Below are positions 1 to 7,979 of a DNA stretch of 64,000 bases, one piece after another (positions within the stretch are counted from its first letter, which is position 1; each line of letters begins with the position of its first letter). Source of the DNA: Martinezella tropici (GTDB taxonomy: Bacteria; Pseudomonadota; Alphaproteobacteria; Rhizobiales; Rhizobiaceae); assembly GCA_000799755.1 (NCBI GenBank), contig JUHI01000010.1, forward strand, positions 124,001-188,000, in the 5' to 3' direction. The notes under the pieces are model-generated. The model worked only from the letters and a program-made list of their open reading frames with translations, did not search any database and had not been told where the DNA came from. A program made the translations under genes and the position numbers.

Positions 1-900
1 CGAGGCCGCGGCAGCCAGCAACACGCCGGTCAGAATATTCGCCAGGAATAGTCGATAGTTGAGGTCTGGGCGCTCAAGGTCGAGGCGCCAGGTCTGCCAT
101 CCGAGATGCGCGGCGATGACGAGCATTCCTATGGCATAGGGAAAAGACATGCCGACCATCCAGCCTCCGATCGACCAGGCGGCAACGGTGACGGCGTAGA
201 ACAGACCGATACAAGCCTTGCCGTGCTCACCAAACAGGATTGCCGTCGATTTCAAGCCGAGTCTCCTATCGTCTCTCTCGTCGACATAGGCATAAACTGT
301 GTCGTATCCGATCTGCCAGGCGATGGCTCCAAGCCACATGAGAAACGCACCGGCGGGAATTTTTCCCATGACCTCCGACCACGCCATCAGCATCCCCCAA
401 TTGAACGCAGCGCCGAGGACGGCCTGGGGCCAATGGGTGAAGCGCTTGCAGAACGGATAAACGAAGACGAGCGGCAGCACGCAGATTGCGACGAGACGCG
501 TCAAGGGTGACAGGAAAAGCAGAAGCGAAGCGGCCAGCGCGAGTTCTGCCGCCAGAAACAGCGCCGCCTGCGGCACGCCGATCTGTCCGCTCGCCAATGG
601 CCGAAAGCGCGTGCGTTCCACATGGCCGTCGAATTTCCGGTCGGCAATGTCGTTGGTGGTCGAGCCGGCGCTTCGCATCAGCAATGCGCCGAGGGAGAAG
701 ACGATCAACTGCAGGATACCGGGAAAGCCGTGCGAAGCCTGGATAAGCGCTGCCCAGCAAGGAAAGAGCGTGAGCCATATTCCGACCGGGCGGTCGAGTC
801 GCGCAAGCCGCGTATAGGGACGCAATGCCGGGGGCAACCGACGATCCACCCAGTCTCCCAGCTTTATGTCGCTTAGATCGGGACGAGTGGGAGCGTTCAT
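1..900 (-). CDS. ubiA: 4-hydroxybenzoate polyprenyltransferase UbiA (3' end outside window)
   Basis: Integral-membrane prenyltransferase that attaches the polyprenyl tail to 4-hydroxybenzoate in ubiquinone synthesis. The reading frame is open from ATG at 900 to the window edge (300 codons of a family that is usually about 310-320), so only the last residues are missing. The first Asp-rich motif reads NDIADRKFD near residue 75 and a second, YVDERDD, lies about 110 residues later; both bind Mg-prenyl-diphosphate in the family. Several hydrophobic helices follow. An ATG immediately upstream (903) is equally possible, and no strong ribosome site separates the two. Confidence 0.9.
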   Translation of the reverse strand, partial: MNAPTRPDLSDIKLGDWVDRRLPPALRPYTRLARLDRPVGIWLTLFPCWAALIQASHGFPGILQLIVFSLGALLMRSAGSTTNDIADRKFDGHVERTRFRPLASGQIGVPQAALFLAAELALAASLLLFLSPLTRLVAICVLPLVFVYPFCKRFTHWPQAVLGAAFNWGMLMAWSEVMGKIPAGAFLMWLGAIAWQIGYDTVYAYVDERDDRRLGLKSTAILFGEHGKACIGLFYAVTVAAWSIGGWMVGMSFPYAIGMLVIAAHLGWQTWRLDLERPDLNYRLFLANILTGVLLAAAAS

Positions 901-1022
901 CATCGAAGTCCGGCGGCTAGATCAAGGAAGGAAGGTAGGCGTTTCGTCCATGCTGCAGCGGCATCGAGCGGGGCTACCCCAATTTGACCCGGTGGTCGCC
1001 AATAACAGTCAGCGGCGCTCGT

Positions 1023-1694
1023 TCAATTCATCCCGGCGCGCGCCTCAGCCTTCATCTTGGCGATATCGCGCAGCGCCTCGGCAAGCACGTCCGGCGTCTG
1101 GGCGCCGCTCACCGCATATTGCTGATCGAAGATGAAGAAGGGAACGCCGTTGACGCCGATCTTCTGGGCGGCGTCGATTTCGCCGACGATGAGATCGCGG
1201 TCCGCGTCGGAGGCAAGCAGCGTGGCGATGACGGAGCGGTCGAGGCCGGCCTTTTCAGCAATATCGAGCAGAACCGCGTGATCGCCGACATTGCGGCCCT
1301 CTTCGAAATTGGCCTTGAAGAGGGCGTCCACCATCTTGTCCTGCTTCTCGCGGCTTTCGGTGACGGCCCAGTGGATGAGGCGATGGGCGTCGAGCGTGTT
1401 CGGGCCGATCTTGATCGCGTCGAAATCGAATTTGATGCCCACTTCTCGGCCGAGATCGGTCAGCATCTTGTGCCCCTGCGCCACGCGCTCCGCGCCGCCA
1501 AGCTTCTGTTCCAGCGCCTTCTTCTGGTCGACGCCTTCGGGCGGATAGTCCGGGTTCAGGCGGTAGGGGCGCCAGTTGAGGTCGACGCCCACCGTGTCCT
1601 GCACTTCGGCAATGGCGAGCTCCAGTCGCGCCTTGCCGAGATAGCACCATGGGCAAACGACGTCCGAGACGATGTCGATCGTGATGCGTTCCAT
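1023..1694 (-). CDS. DsbA family oxidoreductase (FrnE-like)
   Basis: Thioredoxin-fold protein of 223 residues belonging to the DsbA/FrnE/2-hydroxychromene-2-carboxylate isomerase superfamily. It opens MERITIDIVSDVVCPWCYLG, with a CPWC redox motif at the first beta-alpha junction, and has a cis-Pro region GVNGVPFFIF near residue 165, the usual arrangement. There is no signal peptide, so it is predicted cytoplasmic, like FrnE, which is known in other bacteria as an oxidative-stress disulfide isomerase. The start at 1694 is chosen over the longer frame (1757) because AAAGGAT lies just upstream. The substrate is unknown. Confidence 0.85.
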   Translation of the reverse strand: MERITIDIVSDVVCPWCYLGKARLELAIAEVQDTVGVDLNWRPYRLNPDYPPEGVDQKKALEQKLGGAERVAQGHKMLTDLGREVGIKFDFDAIKIGPNTLDAHRLIHWAVTESREKQDKMVDALFKANFEEGRNVGDHAVLLDIAEKAGLDRSVIATLLASDADRDLIVGEIDAAQKIGVNGVPFFIFDQQYAVSGAQTPDVLAEALRDIAKMKAEARAGMN

Positions 1695-1784
1695 GGCTCT
1701 ATCCTTTCGGTTTTGGGCTCTCCCACTCCATCTAGGCCTTTGCGGCGGCGGCTTCAACCAGTTACCGAAAGGGAACCATGGAGG

Positions 1785-3596
1785 CTACTGTACTGACGCG
1801 TCCCACCAGACCGGCAACTGATAACCATAGAGCGGCAGTATGTCGGGATGGGCGATATGGCTTCGCCGCGCCACCCATTGCTGCGCAATATGGTAGAGCG
1901 GCACGACGTAGTAACCCGAGAGCAGGATGCGATCGAAGGAACGCACGGCATCGCGGAAATCCTCGGCGGAATGTGCCGTCAGGAAGTGATTGATGAGGGT
2001 GTCGACATCCGGATCTTCGACGCCGGCAAAGTTGAGACTGCCCGGCGTCTTGGCGGCTGCGGAACTCCATCGTCCTACCTGTTCGATGCCTGGCGACAGC
2101 GATGAAGGGTAGGATTTGATGATGACGTCATAATCATAGTTTGTCGTTCGCAGCTGATATTGCGAATCGTCGACGGTGCGGATGGTGACAGCGATGCCGA
2201 GCAGCGCGAGAGAGCGGCGATAGGCGATGGCGATACGCTCCTGATCCGCATTCTGCGTCATGATCTCGAAGCTGAGTTGGCGGCCGGCACCGTCGACCAT
2301 GCGCTCGCCCTTGATCGTGTAGCCGCCCTGCTTCAGGAAGTTGACGGCCTTGCGCAGGATCTTGCGGTCGCGACCAGTGCCATCGCTGACCGGCAGCTTG
2401 TAGGTGCCGTCAAGCAGGTCGGCGTCGATATGGTCCTTGATGGGGCCAAGCATCGCGAGTTCGTTGGCATCGGCGGGTACGCCGAAGGATGAAAGATCGG
2501 AGTTCTGCCAGTAGCTTTCGGTGCGCGTATAGGCGCTGGAGGCAAGGTTGCGGTTGAACCATTCGAAATCGAAGGCGAGCGCCAGTCCCTTGCGCACATT
2601 CTTGTCGGCGAAGATCGGCCGGCGCGTGTTGAAGACGAAACCCAGCATGCCGCTCGGTGTTTTCGGCGTGAACGTCTCCTTGACAACGGCGCCGGAGCTT
2701 ACCGCCGGGAAATTGTAGGCCTGTTGCCAATGAGCCGGGCTGCCATCCTTATAGATGTCGATGTCGCCCTTCTTGAAGGATTCGAACACGGTCGTATCCT
2801 GCAGGAAGTAGTTCACCACGATCTGATCGTAATTGTCGACGCCGACCTTCGCCGGAATGTCCTTGCCCCAGTAATCGGGATTTCGTTCGAAGGTGATTCG
2901 TTGGCCGGGGTCCAGGCTTTTCACCCGATATGGGCCCGAGCCGATCGGGGTGCTGAGCGTCGTGCGGTCGAAGCTGTCAGGGTCGCTCGCATGTTTCGGC
3001 AGGATGGGCACGGACGACGCGATAATAAGCGGGGTTTCGCGATTGGCCTTGTCGTTGAAACGGACCATGACGCCGTGTTCGCCAACCTTTTCGATCGAAG
3101 CGATCGTATCGAGCCAGGAAGAAAAGGGAACGCGCCCCTTGTCGCGCAGAAGCTGGAAGGTGAAGATCACATCTTCGGCTGTCACCGGCTGTCCGTCGGA
3201 CCATTTGGCGGCAGGATTGAGATTGAACTGGATATAACTCCGGCTGTCGTCCCATTCGACCGTTTGCGCCAGCAGCCCGTAAAGCGTGAAAGGCTCATCC
3301 TGAGAGCGCTGCATCAGCGGCTCATAGATGAGATTGCCGAATTCCGGGTCCCACATGCCGCGCGCCGTCGTGCGCATGCTCTTCAGAATGAAGGGATTGA
3401 GATTGTCGAACGTGCCGACCACGCCATAGCTGATACGGCCGCCCTTCTTCACATCCGGGTTGACATAGGGGAAATGCTTGAAGTCCGCCGGCAAGGCCGG
3501 ATCTCCGTGCATGGCGATGCCATAAAGCGGTTGCGCCGCGGCGGCATTGCATAAGGTTGCGAAGAGCAGGAAGACAGCGATCCGGAGCGCTTGCAT
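1785..3596 (-). CDS. YejA-like extracellular peptide-binding protein (SBP family 5)
   Basis: Periplasmic solute-binding protein of 603 residues, the same size as E. coli YejA (microcin C / oligopeptide uptake). Residues 1-22 form a Sec signal peptide ending NAAAAQ. The mature protein starts with the YejA-type segment LYGIAMHGDPALP, followed by KGGRISYGVVGTFDNLNPF, typical of SBP_bac_5 proteins. Permease and ATPase genes are absent on both sides, so it must work with a transporter encoded elsewhere, or have lost it. It could equally carry another oligopeptide; the ligand cannot be read from sequence. Confidence 0.85.
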   Translation of the reverse strand: MQALRIAVFLLFATLCNAAAAQPLYGIAMHGDPALPADFKHFPYVNPDVKKGGRISYGVVGTFDNLNPFILKSMRTTARGMWDPEFGNLIYEPLMQRSQDEPFTLYGLLAQTVEWDDSRSYIQFNLNPAAKWSDGQPVTAEDVIFTFQLLRDKGRVPFSSWLDTIASIEKVGEHGVMVRFNDKANRETPLIIASSVPILPKHASDPDSFDRTTLSTPIGSGPYRVKSLDPGQRITFERNPDYWGKDIPAKVGVDNYDQIVVNYFLQDTTVFESFKKGDIDIYKDGSPAHWQQAYNFPAVSSGAVVKETFTPKTPSGMLGFVFNTRRPIFADKNVRKGLALAFDFEWFNRNLASSAYTRTESYWQNSDLSSFGVPADANELAMLGPIKDHIDADLLDGTYKLPVSDGTGRDRKILRKAVNFLKQGGYTIKGERMVDGAGRQLSFEIMTQNADQERIAIAYRRSLALLGIAVTIRTVDDSQYQLRTTNYDYDVIIKSYPSSLSPGIEQVGRWSSAAAKTPGSLNFAGVEDPDVDTLINHFLTAHSAEDFRDAVRSFDRILLSGYYVVPLYHIAQQWVARRSHIAHPDILPLYGYQLPVWWDASVQ

Positions 3597-3859
3597 GGCA
3601 TCCTTTCCGGTAAGGGCACGATTCGGCCGAACATTATCATGAGCGTGCCGAATTCAACACGCGACTGCGGAAATCTTAGGACTTGGCAGAAAAGACCAAA
3701 GAAAAGCTGGATATCCGTGCGAGTGCGATGTAACAGGGGTGCCGGGTTTCCCGGGTCATGTATTTGCCTTATTCATTCGACAGGTGAACGACGGATTGAC
3801 CCGATTGCATGGGACGGCACGCTGTCGTCCCGAGGCGGATTTCAGGAGGCGGTTTCGCT

Positions 3860-4519
3860 ATGATGTTCAAGACTGACAACAAAATGCGGGCAGGTCTCTC
3901 TGCTCTGGCTCTCATGATCGGCGCGGCCATGCCGGCAGCTGCCTTTGCTCAGGACGCATCCAATGCAGCTCCTGCCGACGGTGGTGGCGATCCCAACCAG
4001 CCGCGTCTCGGCTGGTACAAGACCTGCACCAAGCAGGACGATGCCGATATTTGCATCGTGCAGAACCTGATCATGGCAAACAACGGCCAGTTGGTAACGG
4101 CCGTCGGCCTCATCTCCGTAGACGGCAAGGTCAACCGTAAGATCCTGCAGATCTCGGTTCCGACTGCTCGCCTCATCCCGCCCGGCATCACCATGCAGGT
4201 CGATGGCGGCAAGGGCCAGAAGCTCGATTACGCCGTTTGCCTTCCGGACAAGTGCACCGCCGAAGTCCCGGTCACCGACGCGATGATCGCTTCGCTGAAG
4301 AAGGGCACCGACGTCACCTTCACCTCGGTAAACTTCCGCCGCGCTCCGAACCCGATCAAGATTTCGCTGACCGGCTTTGGCGCCGCCTTTGACGGCCCGG
4401 CAATCTCCGACTCCAAGCTTGCCGAAAGCCAGAAGAGCCTGCAGGACAGCATGCAGAAGAAGGCTGAGGAAGCCCGCAAGAAGCTGGAAGACGCGCAGAA
4501 GGCCGCCAAGCAGCAGTAA
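3860..4519 (+). CDS. Invasion-associated locus B (IalB) family secreted protein
   Basis: Exported protein of 219 residues with a Sec signal peptide (about 1-30, ending PAAAFAQ), then the IalB-type domain (GWYKTCTKQDDADICIVQN ... YAVCLPDKCTAEVPV) holding four cysteines that probably pair. The last 35 residues are a Lys/Glu/Ala-rich helix (QKKAEEARKKLEDAQKAAKQ) likely to form a coiled coil. IalB itself is a Bartonella invasion factor, but relatives are widespread in free-living and symbiotic alphaproteobacteria with no settled role. The start at 3860 has AGGAGG at 3844-3849; an upstream frame from 3809 lacks such a site. A terminator follows. Confidence 0.85.
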   Translation: MMFKTDNKMRAGLSALALMIGAAMPAAAFAQDASNAAPADGGGDPNQPRLGWYKTCTKQDDADICIVQNLIMANNGQLVTAVGLISVDGKVNRKILQISVPTARLIPPGITMQVDGGKGQKLDYAVCLPDKCTAEVPVTDAMIASLKKGTDVTFTSVNFRRAPNPIKISLTGFGAAFDGPAISDSKLAESQKSLQDSMQKKAEEARKKLEDAQKAAKQQ

Positions 4520-4586
4520 GCTGCGATACATCTCAAGAGATTGGTAAAGGCTTGGTCGAACAAGCTTTTCGAAGTCCAGACTACCG

Positions 4587-4624
4587 AACGCCGCTTGCAT
4601 CGAATTGTTGCAGGCGGCGTTTTG
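4587..4624 (+). terminator. Rho-independent terminator after the IalB-family gene
   Basis: Inverted repeat AACGCCGCTTGCA / TGCAGGCGGCGTT (one unpaired base) around a short loop, followed by TTTTG. It lies about 70 nt past the IalB-family stop. Confidence 0.75.
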
Positions 4625-4761
4625 TGTCAGAGCTTGCTTCCTGGCGGTCCGATCATCGTTGAATTTGTCCCGCAAGTCGCCCGAAGAGCCGGCGGCCCAT
4701 TTCGTCGGCCTTTATGTTCGTGATATGTTCTCCGTCCGTTGGAGCTTTGGAGAATCTTTGA

Positions 4762-5187
4762 ATGCGGAAGCCTCAAGTCGTGGTGAGTGACAATGTCACC
4801 GCCGAAATGACGCAATTGATCGGCGGCGGTTTGAATGACTTCAATGACGAAGTTACGGGTTATGCCGACCGCAAGCCGATTGCGGTCGTTGCCATTGACC
4901 CATCCACGGGCGCGGTTATAGGCGGCGCAACCGGCAGATCGTCATTGGGATTGCTTTTCCTTGAGCTTTTCTACCTTCCGCCCGAACATCGGGGCGCGGG
5001 TCTGGGAACAGAGATCCTGCATGCCTTCGAAGAGGAGGGGCGACGGCGTGGTTGTGTCGCGGCGGTGCTTTATACGATCAGCTTCCAAGCTCCCGGCTTC
5101 TACGAGCGGCACGGTTGGCGCCGATTTGGCGAGATCGGCTGTGAGCCGCCCGGTACAAGCAGGATCTTTTTTTCCAAACATCTTTGA
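4762..5187 (+). CDS. GNAT family N-acetyltransferase
   Basis: Single-domain acetyltransferase of 141 residues. The acetyl-CoA-binding motif A is clear: LELFYLPPEHRGAGLGTEIL, with the RGxGxG-type loop near residue 77, followed by the motif-B helix with GFYERHGW near residue 117. The start at 4762 has GGAG 10-15 nt upstream. It is a single gene between the IalB terminator and the converging hspQ terminator. Substrate is not predictable; small amines, antibiotics or protein N-termini are all possible in this superfamily. Confidence 0.8.
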   Translation: MRKPQVVVSDNVTAEMTQLIGGGLNDFNDEVTGYADRKPIAVVAIDPSTGAVIGGATGRSSLGLLFLELFYLPPEHRGAGLGTEILHAFEEEGRRRGCVAAVLYTISFQAPGFYERHGWRRFGEIGCEPPGTSRIFFSKHL

Positions 5188-5221
5188 TTGAAGACAAAAA
5201 ATCGAGACTTGTTGAGCAAAG

Positions 5222-5250
5222 AAAAAGGGAGACCGCAACAGCAATCTCCC
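5222..5250 (-). terminator. Terminator of hspQ
   Basis: Read on the minus strand, GGGAGATTGC / GCGGTCTCCC forms a stem with a four-base loop, followed by TTTTTC. It sits 25 nt past the hspQ stop codon. Confidence 0.8.
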
Positions 5251-5275
5251 TGAATTCCTCGATACACAACTGGCC

Positions 5276-5605
5276 CTAGTGGGCGAAGCTCATCTTGGGC
5301 TTGAGCTCTCCTGTCGGGGCGCGGTCAAAGACCTGGGCAATCTGCGGATTGCGCAAGGGAACACCGCTCTCGTCATTTACGAGGTTCTGTTCCGATACGT
5401 ATGCGACATATTCCGTCTCGTCGTTTTCGGCGAGAAGGTGATAGAAGGGCTGGTCCTTTTCGGGCCGCACTTCCGCCGGAATGGAATTCCACCACTCCTC
5501 GGTGTTTGCGAATTCCGGATCGACATCGAAGATGACACCACGGAAGGGGAACATCCGGTGTCGAACCACGTCGCCAATATTGAATTTTGCGTTTCGTTGT
5601 TTCAT
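5276..5605 (-). CDS. hspQ: Heat shock protein HspQ (YccV-like, hemimethylated-DNA-binding fold)
   Basis: Small 109-residue protein of the HspQ/YccV family, known in E. coli as a heat-shock protein that acts as a specificity-enhancing factor for the Lon protease. The diagnostic segments KFNIGDVVRHRMFPFRGVIFDVDPEF and PFYHLLAENDETEYVAYVSEQNL are present. Start 5605 is preferred over 5623 because AAAGGAAG lies 8 nt upstream. A sigma-32-like promoter overlapping a perfect inverted repeat lies directly upstream, in keeping with heat induction. Confidence 0.88.
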   Translation of the reverse strand: MKQRNAKFNIGDVVRHRMFPFRGVIFDVDPEFANTEEWWNSIPAEVRPEKDQPFYHLLAENDETEYVAYVSEQNLVNDESGVPLRNPQIAQVFDRAPTGELKPKMSFAH

Positions 5606-5629
5606 GGCACGACTTCCTTTCAAGCAATC

Positions 5630-5658
5630 ATGTGGTGACTTTCACCACTGATATCAAG
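5630..5658 (-). promoter_or_regulatory. Candidate RpoH (sigma-32) promoter of hspQ, overlapped by a palindrome
   Basis: On the minus strand CTTGAT (5658-5653), a 17-bp spacer and CCACAT (5635-5630) resemble the alphaproteobacterial heat-shock promoter pattern. A perfect inverted repeat GTGGTGA-N3-TCACCAC (5632-5648) overlaps the spacer and -10 element and could be an operator. The predicted leader is only about 17 nt and holds the ribosome site. Confidence 0.45.
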
Positions 5659-5779
5659 GATTTTGCCCCCATTCCTTCATTGAACTGTCACATTCCGGCT
5701 TGGAACTCTCCAGTCGGCGGAGGTTCGAGGTCATTTGAGGGTTATCATCCCGCGGTACGCCTGCCCGACAAGCTCGTAT

Positions 5780-5806
5780 GAAGAAGAAGCCCCGGTTTCC
5801 CGGGGC
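5780..5806 (-). terminator. Terminator of the glnB-glnA operon
   Basis: On the minus strand GCCCCGG-N4-CCGGGGC is a perfect 7-bp stem followed by a pyrimidine tract TTCTTCTTC, 14 nt past the glnA stop. The tail is mixed C/T, so termination may be partial. Confidence 0.65.
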
Positions 5807-5819
5807 CTCTGAAGTTGTA

Positions 5820-7229
5820 TCAGACCGAATAGTACATGTCATATTCGACCGGATGCGGCGTCATCTCGAAGCGCATGACTTCCTGCATCTTCAGTTCGAT
5901 GAAGGCATCGATCTGGTCGTCGTCGAAGACGCCGCCGGCGGTCAGGAACTTGCGGTCCTTGTCGAGGCTTTCAAGCGCTTCGCGTAGCGAGCCGCAAACC
6001 GTCGGGATCTTCTTCAGTTCCTTCGGCGGCAGGTCGTAAAGATCCTTGTCCATGGCCTTGCCGGGATGGATCTTGTTCTTGATGCCGTCGAGACCGGCCA
6101 TCAGCATGGCGGCGAAACCGAGATAGGGATTGGCGGTCGGGTCGGGGAAGCGGACTTCGACGCGCTTGGCCTTCGGGTTCGAGCCGAACGGGATGCGGCA
6201 GGAGGCGGAACGGTTGCGAGCCGAGTAGGCGAGCAGAACCGGAGCTTCATAACCCGGGACGAGACGCTTGTAGGAGTTCGTCGACGGATTGGTGAAGGCG
6301 TTGATCGCCTTGGCATGCTTGATGATGCCGCCGATGTAGTAGAGGCAGCTCTCGGACAGGCCTGCATATTCGTCGCCGGCGAAGGTCGGCTTGCCGCCCT
6401 TCCAGATCGACTGGTGAACGTGCATGCCAGAGCCGTTGTCGCCGAAGATCGGCTTCGGCATGAAGGTTGCCGTCTTGCCATAGGCATTGGCGACCTGGTG
6501 CACGACGTACTTGTAGATCTGCATGCCGTCGGCGCTGCGAACCAGCGTCTCGAACTTGATGCCGAGTTCGTGCTGTGCGGCGGCGACTTCGTGGTGATGC
6601 TTCTCGACCACGACGCCCATCTCGGTCAGTACCGTCAGCATCTCCGAGCGCATGTCCTGGCAGCTGTCGATCGGCGGAACCGGGAAGTAGCCGCCCTTGA
6701 CGCGCGGACGGTGGCCGAGGTTGCCGGTCTCATAGTCGGTGTCGTCGTTGGACGGCAGTTCGCTGGAATCGAGCTTGAAGCCGGTATTGTAGGGATCGGC
6801 CTTGTACTTGACGTCGTCGAAGACGAAGAATTCGGCTTCCGGGCCGAAGAAGGCGGTGTCGCCGATGCCGGAGGCCTTGAGATAGGCTTCGGCCTTCTTG
6901 GCGGTGCCGCGCGGGTCGCGATTATAGGCTTCGCCGGAGACCGGATCGAGAATATCGCAGAGAATGACCATGGTGGACTGTGCGAAGAACGGGTCCATGT
7001 GGACCGTATCCGGATCGGGCATCAGCACCATGTCGGATTCGTTGATGGCCTTCCAACCCGCAATCGAGGAGCCGTCGAACATGACGCCGTCGGCGAACAT
7101 GTCTTCGTCGACACAGACCACGTCCATGGTGAGGTGCTGCAGCTTGCCCTTGGGGTCGGTGAAGCGCAGATCGACGAACTTGACGTCGTTGTCCTTGATT
7201 TGCTTCAAAATTTCGCTTGCGGTCGTCAT
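5820..7229 (-). CDS. glnA: Glutamine synthetase type I (GSI)
   Basis: Catalyses ATP-dependent ligation of ammonia to glutamate, the central nitrogen-assimilation step; cytoplasmic dodecamer. At 469 residues it is full length. Visible landmarks are MFDGSSIAGW near residue 50, EAEFFVFD, HHHEVAAAQHE, the NPSTNSYKRLVPG segment and the adenylylation loop KAMDKDLYDLPP, with the target tyrosine at position 398, so activity is predicted to be switched off by adenylylation (GlnE). It lies 63 nt downstream of glnB on the same strand. The sigma-54 promoter upstream of glnB probably drives both genes. Confidence 0.98.
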   Translation of the reverse strand: MTTASEILKQIKDNDVKFVDLRFTDPKGKLQHLTMDVVCVDEDMFADGVMFDGSSIAGWKAINESDMVLMPDPDTVHMDPFFAQSTMVILCDILDPVSGEAYNRDPRGTAKKAEAYLKASGIGDTAFFGPEAEFFVFDDVKYKADPYNTGFKLDSSELPSNDDTDYETGNLGHRPRVKGGYFPVPPIDSCQDMRSEMLTVLTEMGVVVEKHHHEVAAAQHELGIKFETLVRSADGMQIYKYVVHQVANAYGKTATFMPKPIFGDNGSGMHVHQSIWKGGKPTFAGDEYAGLSESCLYYIGGIIKHAKAINAFTNPSTNSYKRLVPGYEAPVLLAYSARNRSASCRIPFGSNPKAKRVEVRFPDPTANPYLGFAAMLMAGLDGIKNKIHPGKAMDKDLYDLPPKELKKIPTVCGSLREALESLDKDRKFLTAGGVFDDDQIDAFIELKMQEVMRFEMTPHPVEYDMYYSV

Positions 7230-7292
7230 GAAATTACTTCCCTTGACATAGATGACGATTAAACGAGCCGCGGCCGGAAAGGGCCGGGCGGA

Positions 7293-7631
7293 TTAGATGG
7301 CGTCGATGCCCGTTTCGCCGGTGCGGATTCGAATGACCTCTTCCACGTTGGAAACGAAAATCTTTCCGTCGCCGATACGGCCTGTTTGCGCAGCCTTGCG
7401 GATGGCCTCGATCACCGCCTCCGCATTTTCGTCCGCCAATACAACCTCGACCTTCACCTTCGGCAGGAAGTCGACGACGTATTCGGCGCCACGGTAAAGC
7501 TCCGTGTGGCCCTTCTGACGACCGAAGCCCTTCGCTTCCGTGACGGTGATGCCCTGCAGGCCGACTTCCTGAAGGGCTTCCTTCACTTCGTCGAGCTTGA
7601 AAGGCTTAATGATCGCTTCGATCTTTTTCAT
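7293..7631 (-). CDS. glnB: Nitrogen regulatory protein P-II (GlnB)
   Basis: Trimeric signal transducer of 112 residues that senses 2-oxoglutarate and ATP/ADP and relays nitrogen status to NtrB and GlnE. The T-loop carries GFGRQKGHTELYRGAEYVVDF, with the uridylylated tyrosine at position 51, and the C-terminal signature GKIFVSNVEEVIRIRTGE is intact. The start at 7631 is fixed by MKKIEAIIKPFKL, the family N-terminus, with GGAGAG 10-15 nt upstream. It is the first gene of the glnB-glnA operon behind a sigma-54 promoter. Confidence 0.97.
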   Translation of the reverse strand: MKKIEAIIKPFKLDEVKEALQEVGLQGITVTEAKGFGRQKGHTELYRGAEYVVDFLPKVKVEVVLADENAEAVIEAIRKAAQTGRIGDGKIFVSNVEEVIRIRTGETGIDAI

Positions 7632-7691
7632 GAGAAAATGTCTCTCCGCTTCTCCTGATACAGCAGGACTACTCCCCGCTCGGCCAACGTA

Positions 7692-7708
7692 ATGCACGTA
7701 TCATGCCA
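7692..7708 (-). promoter_or_regulatory. Sigma-54 (RpoN) promoter of glnB-glnA
   Basis: The minus strand reads TGGCATGATACGTGCAT: -24 element TGGCA, -12 element TGCA, with the GG and GC dinucleotides exactly 10 bp apart, as sigma-54 requires. It lies about 60 nt upstream of the glnB start. An NtrC-dependent glnB promoter is documented in Rhizobium leguminosarum. Confidence 0.85.
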
Positions 7709-7877
7709 GTTGAGAATGAGCTGCCGTAAAAAATCCCGGCAAATTTGCACCGAGACGATGAATTGATGAGGATTTTTCGGAAAAATGGAAGCGATTTCGC
7801 GCGGAAATGCGTGGGATAAGCAAAATTTCGCAAAAAGCAGCCATGCGTGGCATGTTTGTGCTTCGACAAGTCCTTGA

Positions 7878-7908
7878 ATGCATTTGCATAATTATTATGC
7901 AAATGCAT
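7878..7908. promoter_or_regulatory. 31-bp perfect palindrome, probable NtrC enhancer
   Basis: Two 15-bp arms, ATGCATTTGCATAAT and its exact reverse complement, flank one T. The inner 17 bp is TGCAT-N7-ATGCA, with the same spacing as the enteric NtrC site TGCAC-N7-GTGCA. It is centred about 190 bp upstream of the sigma-54 promoter of glnB, a normal enhancer distance, and also about 90 bp upstream of nnr. Confidence 0.6.
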
Positions 7909-7979
7909 ATTTATGGGTCAAATCCTCGGCCGGAATAGCGGTTGTTTTTGAGGCAGATTTCGCATCTATAATATCCGCC

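Noticed and set aside
3809..3859. 17-residue N-terminal extension of the IalB-family protein
   Set aside because: The AGGAGG at 3844-3849 sits inside it and the signal peptide begins only at 3860.
6066..7262. 398-residue frame opposite glnA
   Set aside because: Antisense to the highly conserved glutamine synthetase; its composition follows the codon structure of glnA.
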